From Galbibacter mesophilus (GTDB lineage Bacteria > Bacteroidota > Bacteroidia > Flavobacteriales > Flavobacteriaceae), in assembly GCF_023721415.1 (NCBI RefSeq), contig NZ_JAMQVC010000006.1:62001-126000 (forward strand): DNA of 64,000 nucleotides. The letters are read 5' to 3'. This document shows positions 17,148-25,795 of this stretch, piece after piece (the stretch's first letter is position 1; each line of letters starts with the position of its first letter). Below the pieces are notes generated by a model, which saw only the letters and a list, made by a program, of their open reading frames with translations, did not search any database and was not told the DNA's origin. Position numbers and translations under genes: made by a program.

Positions 17148-18188
17148 ATGGCGGAAGATATACAAGACGATTTTAATCAAGACGACGAACTTTACGAGCA
17201 TTATAGTTTTAAAGCCGGAAAGGGTCAGGAGCCCTTGCGAGTGGATAAGTTTTTAATGAACTTTATTGAAAATGCTACGCGGAATAAAATTCAGCAAGCT
17301 GCCAAAAACGGTAATATATACGTGAATGGAAAAGCTGTAAAATCCAATCATAAGGTAAAAGCAAATGATGAGGTAAAGGTATTGTTTGAGCATCCTCCAC
17401 ATGAATATTTACTAACGCCGGAAAATATCCCACTGGATATTGTTTACGAAGATGAAACCTTGTTGGTTATCAACAAGCCGGCCGGAATGGTGGTGCACCC
17501 AGGACATGGCAACTACTCTGGAACACTTATAAATGCATTAATTTACCATTTTGAAAATCTTCCATTGAACAGCAATGAACGTCCTGGTTTAGTCCATAGA
17601 ATTGATAAAGATACCAGCGGATTGCTAGTTGTTGCCAAAACGGATGAGGCTTTGGCACATCTTTCGAAACAATTTTTCAATAAAACGAGTGAACGCGAAT
17701 ATCTAGCACTAGTTTGGGGGAATATAGAAGATGAAGAAGGCAGGGTAGAGGGACACATTGCCCGCCACCCCAAAAACCGTTTGCAAATGACCGTTTTCCC
17801 AGAAGGCGACCACGGAAAAGATGCGGTAACCCATTTTAAAGTGGTGGAACGTTTTGGGTATGTTACCCTAGTTTCCTGTAAATTGGAAACGGGGAGAACG
17901 CACCAAATTCGTGTGCATATGAAATATATTGGTCATACCCTATTTAACGATGAGCGCTACGGAGGGGATAAAATTTTAAAAGGAACTTCCTTTACTAAAT
18001 ACCGCCAGTTTGTGGAAAACTGTTTTAAGGCGCTCCCAAGACAAGCACTACACGCCAAAACATTAGGTTTTGAACATCCCGTTTCGGGAGAATTCCTGCG
18101 TTTTGATTCTGAAATTCCTGAAGATATGGAGTCGTGCCTAGAAAAATGGAGAAACTACGCCAAGCATCAAGAATTTAGTGAAGAATAG
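17148..18188 (+). CDS. rluD: Pseudouridine synthase, RluD/RluC family
   Basis: A 346-residue RNA pseudouridine synthase. An S4 RNA-binding domain covers about 25-90 and the catalytic domain about 95-330, with HRIDKDTSGLL near 148-158 that holds the catalytic Asp, and GRTHQIRVH near 250-258. It probably modifies 23S rRNA. The last 114 coding bases and 72 bases beyond the stop are repeated at 18885-19070, past a small unrelated gene. This copy is complete and joined to the whole gene. Confidence 0.94.
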   Translation: MAEDIQDDFNQDDELYEHYSFKAGKGQEPLRVDKFLMNFIENATRNKIQQAAKNGNIYVNGKAVKSNHKVKANDEVKVLFEHPPHEYLLTPENIPLDIVYEDETLLVINKPAGMVVHPGHGNYSGTLINALIYHFENLPLNSNERPGLVHRIDKDTSGLLVVAKTDEALAHLSKQFFNKTSEREYLALVWGNIEDEEGRVEGHIARHPKNRLQMTVFPEGDHGKDAVTHFKVVERFGYVTLVSCKLETGRTHQIRVHMKYIGHTLFNDERYGGDKILKGTSFTKYRQFVENCFKALPRQALHAKTLGFEHPVSGEFLRFDSEIPEDMESCLEKWRNYAKHQEFSEE

Positions 18189-18260
18189 ATTTTCCCGATT
18201 TACCCATAGAAAAGAAGAAAATGTTTAGGTTTTACAAATAATGCCTTAGTTGTATATTTA
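18075..18260 (+). repeat. Direct repeat, left copy (rluD 3' end and trailer)
   Basis: This 186-bp segment and 18885-19070 align without gaps and differ at nine positions (about 95% identity). Eight differences lie in the coding part; seven are silent and one is Glu to Asp. One difference lies in the 72 non-coding bases. The pattern shows that both copies evolved as working rluD ends before being brought together. Confidence 0.95.
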
Positions 18261-18278
18261 TAGCTGGAACACATTTGA

Positions 18279-18818
18279 ATGAAAATCGGGACTGATATTA
18301 AAAATTGGAAAGAATTTTTGGAAAGAAAGTTTTCTGACAATGCAATTTTCAAGATTGAAGACAAAACATATGACTTGTCAAATGGAGTCTATACGATAAC
18401 GGCCAAAGGAAGCGAAACCAAAATAAATTTTATTTGGCCTGATAAGGATTGGCTTGCTATTGAAGATATACAATTTTACAACTCCAAAGTAAACAGTTGG
18501 TCTGGAGAATTATTGGGCGGAAATAATCCAAAACTAGGGAAGTTCAATAAAGAAAATGTTGATTTTGTGAGTCAGATCCTTGAAATACCCTTAAAAAAAG
18601 GCTGGACAAGTACTGATTATTATTTGTTTGGTAAAAATTTTAAATCGATTTCTAGGGAAGGGATGAAACCAAATCATGGCAAAAGAATATGGATTGATTA
18701 CAATTTCGGTTGTATCGGAACAATATTATTTCCATTTACAATTATTATTGATTTTGTAATAGATAAGGGTGTAATGGGAGACAAAAAAATAACTGTTGTA
18801 AAACCAATGACAGAATAA
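18279..18818 (+). CDS. Hypothetical protein in the rluD-flanked insertion
   Basis: A 179-residue protein that I do not recognise. It is mostly hydrophilic, with many Lys and Asn codons and aromatic strands (FIWPDKDWLAIEDIQFYNS), and has one hydrophobic stretch near residues 144-160 (CIGTILFPFTIIIDFVI). No catalytic motif or signal peptide is visible. It is the only gene in a 624-bp segment enclosed by two diverged copies of the rluD 3' end, and its base composition is more AT-rich than its neighbours. It was very probably gained by recombination with a related genome. A defence, immunity or membrane role would be guesswork. Confidence 0.7.
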   Translation: MKIGTDIKNWKEFLERKFSDNAIFKIEDKTYDLSNGVYTITAKGSETKINFIWPDKDWLAIEDIQFYNSKVNSWSGELLGGNNPKLGKFNKENVDFVSQILEIPLKKGWTSTDYYLFGKNFKSISREGMKPNHGKRIWIDYNFGCIGTILFPFTIIIDFVIDKGVMGDKKITVVKPMTE

Positions 18819-18884
18819 AACCAACTTCATAGTAATTTATTCCAATTTAGAGTAAAGTATTAAAATATAACTATAACATCAATG

Positions 18885-19070
18885 CATCCCGTTTCTGGGG
18901 AATTCCTGCGTTTTGATTCTGAAATTCCAGATGATATGGAGTCATGCCTTGAAAAATGGAGAAACTACGCTAAGCATCAGGAATTTAGTGAAGAATAGAT
19001 TTTCCCGATTTACCCATAGAAAAGAAGAAAATGTTTAGGTTTTACAAATAATGCCATAGTTGTATATTTA
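18885..19070 (+). pseudogene. Second rluD 3'-end fragment (right copy of the direct repeat)
   Basis: The segment encodes the last ~37 residues of RluD in frame up to a stop at the same relative place, but no start or upstream part of the gene exists. It ends exactly where the TACATTTG -7-like sequence before yaaA begins (19069-19076), while the left copy has TATAGCTG there. This suggests the right copy is the original junction with yaaA, and the upstream rluD plus the extra gene came in from elsewhere. Confidence 0.88.
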
Positions 19071-19105
19071 CATTTGGAAAAGAGAGTAATTAAAAAAATA
19101 TACAA

Positions 19106-19867
19106 TTGAAAATAGTAGTATCTCCCGCAAAATCGTTGGATTTTGAAAGCGAATTGCCCACAGAAAAATATACGGAACCTAAATTTCTAGCTGAAGCTGA
19201 AAAGTTAAATGGCGTGCTTCAAAAAAAATCGCCCAAAAAGCTTTCGGATTTAATGAGCATTTCTGAAAAGTTGGCTGATTTGAACTGGCAACGCAATCAA
19301 GATTTTACAACGCCTTTTACACCGGATAATGCCCGTCCCGCTATCTATGCTTTTAATGGTGATGTGTACACTGGATTGGATGCGTATACGCTTCCTAAGG
19401 AAAAAATAGATTTACTGCAAGAACGATTACGTATTTTAAGCGGATTGTATGGCGTATTGAAACCGTTGGATTTAATGCAGCCTTATCGCTTGGAAATGGG
19501 CACAAAATTACCAATTGGCAAGAATAAGGATTTATACGATTTCTGGAAAAAGAAAGTTACCACTGCTTTGAATGAGGAGCTGAAAGAAAATGAACTTTTT
19601 TTAAATTTGGCAAGTAACGAATATTTTGGCGCCGTAGACGAAAAGGCTTTAAAAGTTCCTGTAATTACACCTGTTTTTAAAGATTGGAAAAACGACAAAC
19701 TCAAAATCATTAGCTTTTATGCTAAAAAAGCCCGAGGTTCTATGGTGCGTTACATTATAGATAAAAATGCCAAAACGCTGGATGACCTAAAGGGATTTGA
19801 TTACGACGGCTATTCATTTAGTGAAGAACACACCAAAAAGAAAAATGAGTTGGTGTTTGTAAGATAA
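19106..19867 (+). CDS. yaaA: Peroxide stress protein YaaA family
   Basis: A 253-residue protein of the YaaA/DUF328 family, which in E. coli limits free iron and damage under hydrogen peroxide. The family start [13 protein letters not shown], the block [13 protein letters not shown] near 86-98 and the [14 protein letters not shown] block near 206-219 are clear. Length is normal. The only start that keeps the conserved first strand is TTG at 19106. A terminator follows directly and is shared with the convergent THX gene. Confidence 0.93.
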   Translation: MKIVVSPAKSLDFESELPTEKYTEPKFLAEAEKLNGVLQKKSPKKLSDLMSISEKLADLNWQRNQDFTTPFTPDNARPAIYAFNGDVYTGLDAYTLPKEKIDLLQERLRILSGLYGVLKPLDLMQPYRLEMGTKLPIGKNKDLYDFWKKKVTTALNEELKENELFLNLASNEYFGAVDEKALKVPVITPVFKDWKNDKLKIISFYAKKARGSMVRYIIDKNAKTLDDLKGFDYDGYSFSEEHTKKKNELVFVR

Positions 19868-19872
19868 GAACT

Positions 19873-19912
19873 AAAAATCCCAAAGGTGTTCAAGCCCTTT
19901 GGGATTTTTTTA
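19873..19912. terminator. Bidirectional terminator between yaaA and THX
   Basis: A 13-bp stem (AAAAATCCCAAAG with CTTTGGGATTTTT) around an 11-base loop starts five bases after the yaaA stop. Its right T run overlaps the last codons of the THX gene on the other strand. Confidence 0.9.
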
Positions 19913-20038
19913 TTTTTTGGTATCCACGCTCACTTTTTCTTCAATGGGTGTACGTTTTTTAATTTTTCTTCTTCGGCGTTTGCCGTAGCTCCCTCTATTA
20001 ATTTTTCCTCTTTTCGATTTTTGATCTCCTTTTCCCAT
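19910..20038 (-). CDS. 30S ribosomal protein THX
   Basis: A 42-residue, very basic protein starting MGKGDQKSKRGKINRGSYGK and continuing with an Arg/Lys-rich stretch. The MGKGDxKSxRGKIxRGSYG pattern is that of the small-subunit protein THX (bTHX), which sits in the 30S head in Thermus and is common in Bacteroidota. The C-terminus here carries about 12 extra residues (TPIEEKVSVDTKK) beyond the basic core. It is convergent with yaaA and divergent from the DNA-glycosylase-like gene. Confidence 0.9.
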   Translation of the reverse strand: MGKGDQKSKRGKINRGSYGKRRRRKIKKRTPIEEKVSVDTKK

Positions 20039-20053
20039 AATTCAATTTCATTT

Positions 20054-20082
20054 TTTGTTACTTCATAAAGTTACTTATTTTG
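20054..20082 (+). promoter_or_regulatory. Probable promoter of the DNA-glycosylase-like gene
   Basis: TTTG at 20054-20057, 18 bases, then TATTTTG at 20076-20082 (one base short of consensus). A TTG that could start the gene at 20080 lies inside this -7 element, so the ATG at 20101 is the better start. Confidence 0.55.
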
Positions 20083-20100
20083 CCAACAGAAATCAAGTCT

Positions 20101-20757
20101 ATGTTTTTGCACCAACATCCATACAAACCTTTTATTCCGAGGGACGCTACTAAATTGATTATAGGGACGTTGCCACCACCGAGGTTTACAATAGGAGAAT
20201 TTAAACCCGGAGACGTAGATTTCTGCTATGGAAGTAGGGACGGCTATTTATGGCAGATTATAGATCGAATGTTTAATTTGAATCTAGATTTTGAAACTAC
20301 TACACATGCTGTTCAGCAACGAAAAGATTTCCTGAAGAGTTATAAAATCGGTATTTGTGATATTGTGGAATCTGCGGAAAGAGCTAACATCGATGCTTCT
20401 GATTTGGGAATGCATAATATAGTTTGTAGGGATATTATTCATCAATTAAATGAAAACCCATCGATCGAAACGATATTGTTCATGGGCGGAAACAGTAAAA
20501 ACGGACCTGAATATTTATTCAGAAAACAACTAAAAATCAAACAAATAAAGCTATCAGTAGTTTCTTCTGAAGTTCCCCGGCAGCATGAGTTTCAATTAAA
20601 CGGGCGAAATATCCAAACGGTTTCTTTAACGTCCCCATCGGGAGCCGCTAATCGGGCAGTGGGAGCTATTTCTGAATACAAAGAATTAAAAAAGAAGCAC
20701 CCAAACTTCAATACAATTGACTTTAGAGTGCTTCAGTATAAAACTTATTTCAAGTAA
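20101..20757 (+). CDS. Uracil-DNA glycosylase superfamily-like protein
   Basis: A 218-residue protein with features of the UDG/MUG fold. LIIGTLPPPRF near 17-27 resembles motif A, a Tyr/Arg-containing GSRDGYLWQI block lies near 44-53, and TSPSGAANR near 185-193 resembles the MUG-type NPSG motif. By family it would remove damaged or mismatched bases from DNA, but the water-activating residue is not certain, so activity is inferred. The start was chosen from the promoter position. Confidence 0.7.
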   Translation: MFLHQHPYKPFIPRDATKLIIGTLPPPRFTIGEFKPGDVDFCYGSRDGYLWQIIDRMFNLNLDFETTTHAVQQRKDFLKSYKIGICDIVESAERANIDASDLGMHNIVCRDIIHQLNENPSIETILFMGGNSKNGPEYLFRKQLKIKQIKLSVVSSEVPRQHEFQLNGRNIQTVSLTSPSGAANRAVGAISEYKELKKKHPNFNTIDFRVLQYKTYFK

Positions 20758-20795
20758 TTTAAATACTTGTTGTAGTATTTAGGAGAAATAAAATC

Positions 20796-20936
20796 CTATT
20801 TCTTATTCTGTTGATCCTTTATGGTTTTTTCATCAATATCAAATTTATTGGTATCGATATTTCTGTTACCAGTAGGATTAGTAGGATTGTTTTGTTCTTC
20901 TTTTCTTTTCCACTTTTTATCTTTGATAGTACTCAT
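20796..20936 (-). CDS. Small hydrophilic protein, 46 residues
   Basis: A short frame starting MSTIKDKKWKRKEEQNNPTN, Lys/Asn/Asp-rich and without a signal peptide or membrane segment. The NPTNPTGNRNID stretch looks like a real low-complexity tail found in small flavobacterial proteins, but I cannot name a family. It ends 39 bp from the convergent glycosylase-like gene. Nothing else in the 375-bp gap (20758-21132) looks coding, apart from a terminator near 21060. Confidence 0.45.
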   Translation of the reverse strand: MSTIKDKKWKRKEEQNNPTNPTGNRNIDTNKFDIDEKTIKDQQNKK

Positions 20937-21057
20937 AATATTCTTTTTTTTGATTCTACTCTAATATACAAACCAGTTGTTGGAAACTCTATTAAAGCAA
21001 TGGTAAAATCTTGTTAATGGTTTAACAATTAAGGTTTTAGTTCGCTTTTTATAATAA

Positions 21058-21090
21058 AAAAAGGTCGCTCAAAATAATTGAACGACCTTT
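21058..21090 (-). terminator. Terminator of ohr
   Basis: AAAGGTCG and CGACCTTT form an 8-bp stem with a second short TCAA/TTGA pairing inside. On the minus strand the stem is followed by a run of T. It lies 43 bp past the ohr stop. Confidence 0.82.
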
Positions 21091-21132
21091 AAATAGTTAT
21101 AGCCTTTATGGCAGTCTTTTAAATATTTTTGT

Positions 21133-21558
21133 TTACACCATTAAATTTAGGGTAACATCAATATTATCTTGAGTAGCTCTTGAATAAGGGCAAATTTCAT
21201 GCGCAGAATTGATTAGTTCCTCACCAGTTTCTTCATCAACTCCAGGAAGAGTTATGTCCAATACTACTTCCAAAAGAAAACCACCCAGTTCGGGATGTTC
21301 TCCTATTTTTACGGTAGCTTTTACATCGAAATCATCACTAAGGTCTACCTTTTGTTCTTTAGCTACATGCTGAAGCGCACTACCAAAACAAGCCGAATAG
21401 CCTGCTGCAAAAAGTTGTTCTGGGTTGGTGAACTTTCCACCTTTTCCGCCCAGTTCCTTTGGAAGTTCGAGTTTCATATCAATAACGCCATCTTCACTTT
21501 TTACGTGTCCTGCTCTTCCTCCAGTTGTTGTAGCGCTCGCTTTGTATACTGCTTTCAT
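21133..21558 (-). CDS. ohr: Organic hydroperoxide resistance protein (Ohr/OsmC family)
   Basis: A 141-residue thiol peroxidase. The reactive Cys is C57 in AAGYSACFGSAL and the second Cys is near 125 in HEICPYSRAT; the GGRAG motif with the catalytic Arg is at 13-17. These mark the Ohr branch, which reduces organic and lipid hydroperoxides using lipoylated proteins. A lipoamide dehydrogenase gene is in this window (29367), which fits, although the link is not specific. It is divergent from meaB with a gap of 93 bp. Confidence 0.93.
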   Translation of the reverse strand: MKAVYKASATTTGGRAGHVKSEDGVIDMKLELPKELGGKGGKFTNPEQLFAAGYSACFGSALQHVAKEQKVDLSDDFDVKATVKIGEHPELGGFLLEVVLDITLPGVDEETGEELINSAHEICPYSRATQDNIDVTLNLMV

Positions 21559-21651
21559 TTTATGTTTTTTTATGGTTTAATCCCTAAGATACTTTTATTA
21601 ACAGGAAAAATCATAATTTTAGTTATTAAATTTGTTTTAAAATTTAGTCAT

Positions 21652-22731
21652 TTGTCCCACAAAGAATCACATAAAAATACATCAGAGAAGAAGGAAGGTG
21701 CTCGCCAAAAGGGAAACACCAACCGAGATGCTATTGCTAAATTTAAGGCGAAAAGAAACGTAAACACTTCCGCAGAAAATATAGCGGAAGCTATTCTAAA
21801 AGGGGATACGGTTGCGCTTAGTAAAGCCATCACCTTGATAGAAAGCACAAATCCAATTCATACTGAAAAAGCCAATAAAATTCTATCACTTTGTCTTCCC
21901 TACGCCAATGATTCTATTAGAATTGGGATAACCGGGGTGCCAGGAGTTGGGAAAAGTACTTTTATTGAATCATTAGGGAATTACGTTGCCGAGAAGAATA
22001 ATAAACTTGCAGTGTTGGCAGTAGACCCAAGTAGTTCACTGAGCAGGGGAAGTATTTTGGGCGATAAAACCCGAATGGAGCAATTGGTGAATCATCCTCA
22101 CGTTTATATTCGTCCGTCTGCGGCTGGAACATCGCTGGGAGGCGTTGCGAGAAAAACCCGGGAGAGTATTGTTTTATGTGAAGCATGCGGATTTAAAACC
22201 ATATTCGTGGAAACTGTTGGAGTAGGGCAAAGCGAAACGGCCGTGCACAGTATGGTAGATTTCTTTTTACTGCTGAAATTGGCTGGTGCCGGTGATGAGC
22301 TTCAAGGAATAAAAAGAGGAATTATTGAACTGGCAGATGCCATTGTAATCAACAAAGCGGACGGTGATAACGTTAAAAATGCAGAGAAAGCTAAAACACA
22401 ATTTAAAAAGGCTTTGCATTTATACCCACCAAAACAAAATGGATGGGAGCCTAAAGTATTACTTGCTTCCGCACTTGAACAAAGAGGTATAGAAAAAACA
22501 TGGAAACTCATTGAAAACTATATTTCTGAAGTAAAAGCAACCAATCATTTTTCTGCAAAGAGAATACAGCAAAATAAATTTTGGCTCCATCAGACCATTG
22601 AAGACCTATTAAAATCGAATTTCTACCAAAACGAAAAAGTCCAGTCAGCTATTGACGAACAAATCGCAGCGATCGAGCGAAATGAGACTACTCCTTTTGC
22701 CGCTGCCCAGTACTTGTTTACATTACAGTAA
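21652..22731 (+). CDS. meaB: Methylmalonyl-CoA mutase-associated GTPase MeaB
   Basis: A G3E-type GTPase of about 359 residues that loads and protects adenosylcobalamin in acyl-CoA mutases. Walker A GVPGVGKST is near residue 95, the switch region AVDPSSSLSRGSILGDKTRM near 122-141, ETVGVGQSE near 186 and NKAD near 238. No ATG exists upstream of the conserved part; TTG at 21652 gives a normal length, and the true start may be slightly different. The client mutase is not adjacent: IcmF at 56513 has its own fused GTPase, so a separate methylmalonyl-CoA mutase is expected elsewhere. Confidence 0.92.
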   Translation: MSHKESHKNTSEKKEGARQKGNTNRDAIAKFKAKRNVNTSAENIAEAILKGDTVALSKAITLIESTNPIHTEKANKILSLCLPYANDSIRIGITGVPGVGKSTFIESLGNYVAEKNNKLAVLAVDPSSSLSRGSILGDKTRMEQLVNHPHVYIRPSAAGTSLGGVARKTRESIVLCEACGFKTIFVETVGVGQSETAVHSMVDFFLLLKLAGAGDELQGIKRGIIELADAIVINKADGDNVKNAEKAKTQFKKALHLYPPKQNGWEPKVLLASALEQRGIEKTWKLIENYISEVKATNHFSAKRIQQNKFWLHQTIEDLLKSNFYQNEKVQSAIDEQIAAIERNETTPFAAAQYLFTLQ

Positions 22732-22738
22732 CTTTATA

Positions 22739-22767
22739 TTGATAATTGCTTTAAATGACTACCTTTG
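22739..22767 (+). promoter_or_regulatory. Bacteroidota-type promoter of the glycosyltransferase operon
   Basis: TTG at 22739-22741, an 18-base spacer and TACCTTTG at 22760-22767 match the consensus exactly. It starts only eight bases after the meaB stop and gives a leader of about 65 bases before the GT2 gene, so the four-gene operon is independent of meaB. Confidence 0.78.
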
Positions 22768-22839
22768 TCGGGATTTTTAATTAAAAGGTGACGGCTGTCA
22801 TGTTTTAAAATAAAATAAACCCTCAACAGCAATTATTAA

Positions 22840-23553
22840 ATGAATTACGAATTCACCATTATCGTACCTGTTTATAATGAAGAAGAAAGTTTGGAACGGG
22901 TAGAGAAGGAACTTACTGATTATATTTCAGTTGCCACAAAGGTAACCAAGGTGCTTTTTGTGAATGATGGCTCCACAGATGATAGTCAGCAACTTATTGA
23001 AAAAATCTGTGGGCGCTCTCCACATTTTACATTTATTTCATTTTACGAGAATTGCGGATTAAGCGCTGCCATAAAAGCAGGTTTTGACTATGTTGATACT
23101 CCATTGGTGGGATATATTGATGCAGATTTACAAACCTCACCCCAAGACTTCAACCTTTTATTAAAGCACATTGAGCATTACGATTTGGTTACAGGGGTGC
23201 GGTCGCAGAGAAAAGATTCATTTGTAAAAAATATGTCTTCTACAATTGCCAATGGAATCCGGAGGGCGTTCACGCATGATGGGATGGACGATACAGGTTG
23301 CCCGTTAAAAGTTATTAAATCCGAATATGCCAAACGCATACCTATGTTCAATGGATTACATCGCTTTTTACCTGCTATGATTTTACTGCAGAAAGGGAAA
23401 ATAATACAAATACCCGTTCAGCATTTTCCACGGATGGAAGGAACTGCAAAATTTGGTTTTTGGAACCGTTTAATCGGTCCGCTCCAAGATTGCTTCGCCT
23501 ATCTATGGATGAAAAAAAAGTATATAAACTATTCCATAATCAAAAAAGGATAA
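22840..23553 (+). CDS. Glycosyltransferase family 2 (polyprenyl-phosphate sugar transferase type)
   Basis: A 237-residue GT2 enzyme. It starts TIIVPVYNEEESL, has VNDGSTDDS near 48-56 and the DxD-type motif IDADLQTSP near 92-100. The RKDSFVKNMSS..NGIRR stretch is typical of dolichol/undecaprenyl-phosphate glycosyltransferases such as ArnC and DPM1. No C-terminal membrane segments are present, so it is the cytoplasmic donor-forming enzyme. It is the first gene of a four-gene operon with the LABN-domain protein, an ArnT-like transferase and an unknown membrane protein. It probably makes a lipid-linked sugar used by the ArnT-like protein. Confidence 0.88.
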   Translation: MNYEFTIIVPVYNEEESLERVEKELTDYISVATKVTKVLFVNDGSTDDSQQLIEKICGRSPHFTFISFYENCGLSAAIKAGFDYVDTPLVGYIDADLQTSPQDFNLLLKHIEHYDLVTGVRSQRKDSFVKNMSSTIANGIRRAFTHDGMDDTGCPLKVIKSEYAKRIPMFNGLHRFLPAMILLQKGKIIQIPVQHFPRMEGTAKFGFWNRLIGPLQDCFAYLWMKKKYINYSIIKKG

Positions 23554-24177
23554 ATGTCGCATTGGCTTGTTTATGCAGTTGGATTTTTAGCACAGTTGCT
23601 CTTCTCTGGCCGACTTATTTTTCAATGGTTAGCTTCAGAAAAAGCAAAAAAGGTGGAAACACCTTCTTTGTTCTGGGTGTTAAGCTTATTGGCTTCTTTT
23701 CTTTTGTTTGTTTATGGCTGGCTAAGGGATGATTTTGCCATTATGTTGGGGCAAACACTAACCTATTTCATTTATATAAGAAATTTGCAGCTACAGGGGC
23801 AATGGCAGAAGTCGCCTTTGGCCTTGCGCACTTTTCTATTGATTTTCCCATTGCTAATTATTGTTTACGGTTATAACAACAATGTTTACGACATGGAAGA
23901 TTTTTTCAGAAATGAGAAAATTCCATTTTGGTTACTGGTTTTGGGAATTGTAGCCCAGTTACTCTTCACATTTCGATTTATTTATCAATGGATGTATTCA
24001 GAAAAGCATAAGAAATCCTCGCTTCCAGCAGGCTTTTGGATATTGAGTTTGCTGGGGGCATTATCAATTTTAAGTTATGCCGTTTTCAGACAAGATCCTG
24101 TTTTGCTGGTAGGTCATTCTTTGGGGACTGTTATTTACATTAGAAACTTATTGATATTAAGAAAACAACATGATTGA
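23554..24177 (+). CDS. Double LABN (lipid-A-disaccharide synthase N-terminal) domain membrane protein
   Basis: A 207-residue membrane protein made of two similar halves (about 1-85 and 115-205). Each has the pattern GxxAQLLFxxRxIxQWxxSE, then WxLSLLxxxxLxxYxxxRxDxxxxxGxxxxxxIYIRN. This is the LABN domain, found alone or fused in lipid A and sugar-lipid export loci. The double form suggests a pseudo-dimer like small multidrug-resistance flippases, so it may move a lipid-linked sugar across the membrane (inference). It begins on the base after the GT2 stop and overlaps the next gene by eight bases. Confidence 0.82.
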   Translation: MSHWLVYAVGFLAQLLFSGRLIFQWLASEKAKKVETPSLFWVLSLLASFLLFVYGWLRDDFAIMLGQTLTYFIYIRNLQLQGQWQKSPLALRTFLLIFPLLIIVYGYNNNVYDMEDFFRNEKIPFWLLVLGIVAQLLFTFRFIYQWMYSEKHKKSSLPAGFWILSLLGALSILSYAVFRQDPVLLVGHSLGTVIYIRNLLILRKQHD

Positions 24178-25795
24178 AGCCATAGAGAGAAATCCCGTTA
24201 AAACAATCCTGTTCGTCTGCGCAGCTATTTTTTTGGCTCACTTAGACGTGATTTACGTTAATATTATGGAAGCCAGAAACTTTGTAGCTGCCCGCGAGAT
24301 GGTTACTCAAGGAAACTGGTTGCTTACCACAATGAATGATTTTCCACGTTATGAAAAACCACCGTTGCCAACATGGTTAACTGCTATTTCTGGTGCTATA
24401 TTTGGAATTCATAATTTATTTGCATTAAGACTTCCTGCGGCTCTAATGGCCATTTTATTGGTGTTTTTCCTTTATAAATCGGTAAAACTTTTACTTGATA
24501 ATGAAAAAGTAAGTCTGTATGCCGCTTTAGTATTATCCACGTCATTTTATATCGTTTTTTCTGGAAGAAATGGGCAATGGGACATATTCACACATAGTTT
24601 TATGGTTGTGAGCATTTATTTCTTGCTGAAAATGATAAAGCAGAATGAACAAAAGTGGATGAATGCTATATTGGCCGGGTTATTTTTTGGCTGCTCCTTT
24701 TTAAGTAAAGGTCCAGTTTCTCTTTATGTATTGTGGCTTCCTTTTTTAATCGCTTTTGGAGTCGCTTATCGCAATGAATTTAAAAAGAAGCATATATTAC
24801 CCTTTGTTGCTCATGTTGTTATTGGCTTAATAATTGGTGTTTCCTGGTTTGTGTATGTTCGTTACGCCGACCCTAAATCGTTTCTGGACATCGCTTCTGA
24901 AGAAGCAGGGAATTGGACGAGTTATAATGTGCGTCCGTTCTACTATTATTGGAGTTTCTTTACGCAAAGCGGAATATGGACGATCCCAGCATTCGTGGGA
25001 TTACTTTATCCATATCTTAAAAATAAAGTATTCAATAAAAAAAGCTATTTGTTTTCTTTTGTATGGACAATAGCTGCAGTTGTTTTGCTTTCCGTTATAC
25101 CAGAGAAAAAATCGAGGTACCTTATGCCTGTGTTAATCCCATTGGCATTAAATACTTCTTTTTATATTGAATACGTAATACGCTGTTTTGCAGATTTTAA
25201 GAAGACTGAAAAATTTCCGGTTTATTTTAACTTCGGATTAATAGGTCTTATCGGAATAGCCTTTCCAATCATTGGGTTCTTCTTTCTTAATGAAAAATTG
25301 CACGGGTTTTATTTGGTGTTTATATGTTCAAGCATCGCATTGTTTTCGTTGGGTGCAGCCATTTTTTATTTCCTTCTGAAGAAAAAAATAAAGCATGTTT
25401 TCTATCTAACCTGTTTTTTTATAGTTTCCATCTTACTAATTGGATTTCCGCTTGCTAAATCGTTTAATAGCAATACAAGTTTTAATAATATAGATACACT
25501 TCAAACCAATTTCCCGTTGTATTCCATTGGGGAACCGGCTCCGGAGATGATATGGCACCTAGGCTATGCTGCTCCAGAAATAATGCGTGGCGAACAAATA
25601 GAAATTCCAATGGAGAATGAGTTTGGAATTTTGGTGACTACAGCAAACAAAGAGAAAATTAAACGTATCTTTGCGGATAATTATTCTCTGACTTTTAAAG
25701 AGACTTTCGATATTAATTATACTGCAAGTCCAGGAGAAAGTGCTTACAAAGACCGACTCGTAAGCCATTATTACATAGTAAAAAAGATAAATTGA
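24170..25795 (+). CDS. GT39/ArnT-like membrane glycosyltransferase
   Basis: A 541-residue integral membrane transferase with about 11-12 hydrophobic segments. The first periplasmic loop has EARNFVAAREMV, with the acidic catalytic-type residue, and YEKPPLPTWL follows near 64-73, as in ArnT/PMT enzymes. FFGCSFLSKGPVSLYVLWLP near 170 is another ArnT-like block. Family members move a sugar from undecaprenyl or dolichyl phosphate to lipid A, protein or another acceptor on the outer face. The acceptor here is unknown. It overlaps both neighbours, so translation is coupled. Confidence 0.87.
   Translation: MIEAIERNPVKTILFVCAAIFLAHLDVIYVNIMEARNFVAAREMVTQGNWLLTTMNDFPRYEKPPLPTWLTAISGAIFGIHNLFALRLPAALMAILLVFFLYKSVKLLLDNEKVSLYAALVLSTSFYIVFSGRNGQWDIFTHSFMVVSIYFLLKMIKQNEQKWMNAILAGLFFGCSFLSKGPVSLYVLWLPFLIAFGVAYRNEFKKKHILPFVAHVVIGLIIGVSWFVYVRYADPKSFLDIASEEAGNWTSYNVRPFYYYWSFFTQSGIWTIPAFVGLLYPYLKNKVFNKKSYLFSFVWTIAAVVLLSVIPEKKSRYLMPVLIPLALNTSFYIEYVIRCFADFKKTEKFPVYFNFGLIGLIGIAFPIIGFFFLNEKLHGFYLVFICSSIALFSLGAAIFYFLLKKKIKHVFYLTCFFIVSILLIGFPLAKSFNSNTSFNNIDTLQTNFPLYSIGEPAPEMIWHLGYAAPEIMRGEQIEIPMENEFGILVTTANKEKIKRIFADNYSLTFKETFDINYTASPGESAYKDRLVSHYYIVKKIN

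Noticed and set aside
18279-18818. Transposon carrying the 179-residue gene
   Set aside because: There is no transposase or terminal inverted repeat, and the flanking copies are 95% identical rather than identical, which does not fit a fresh target duplication.
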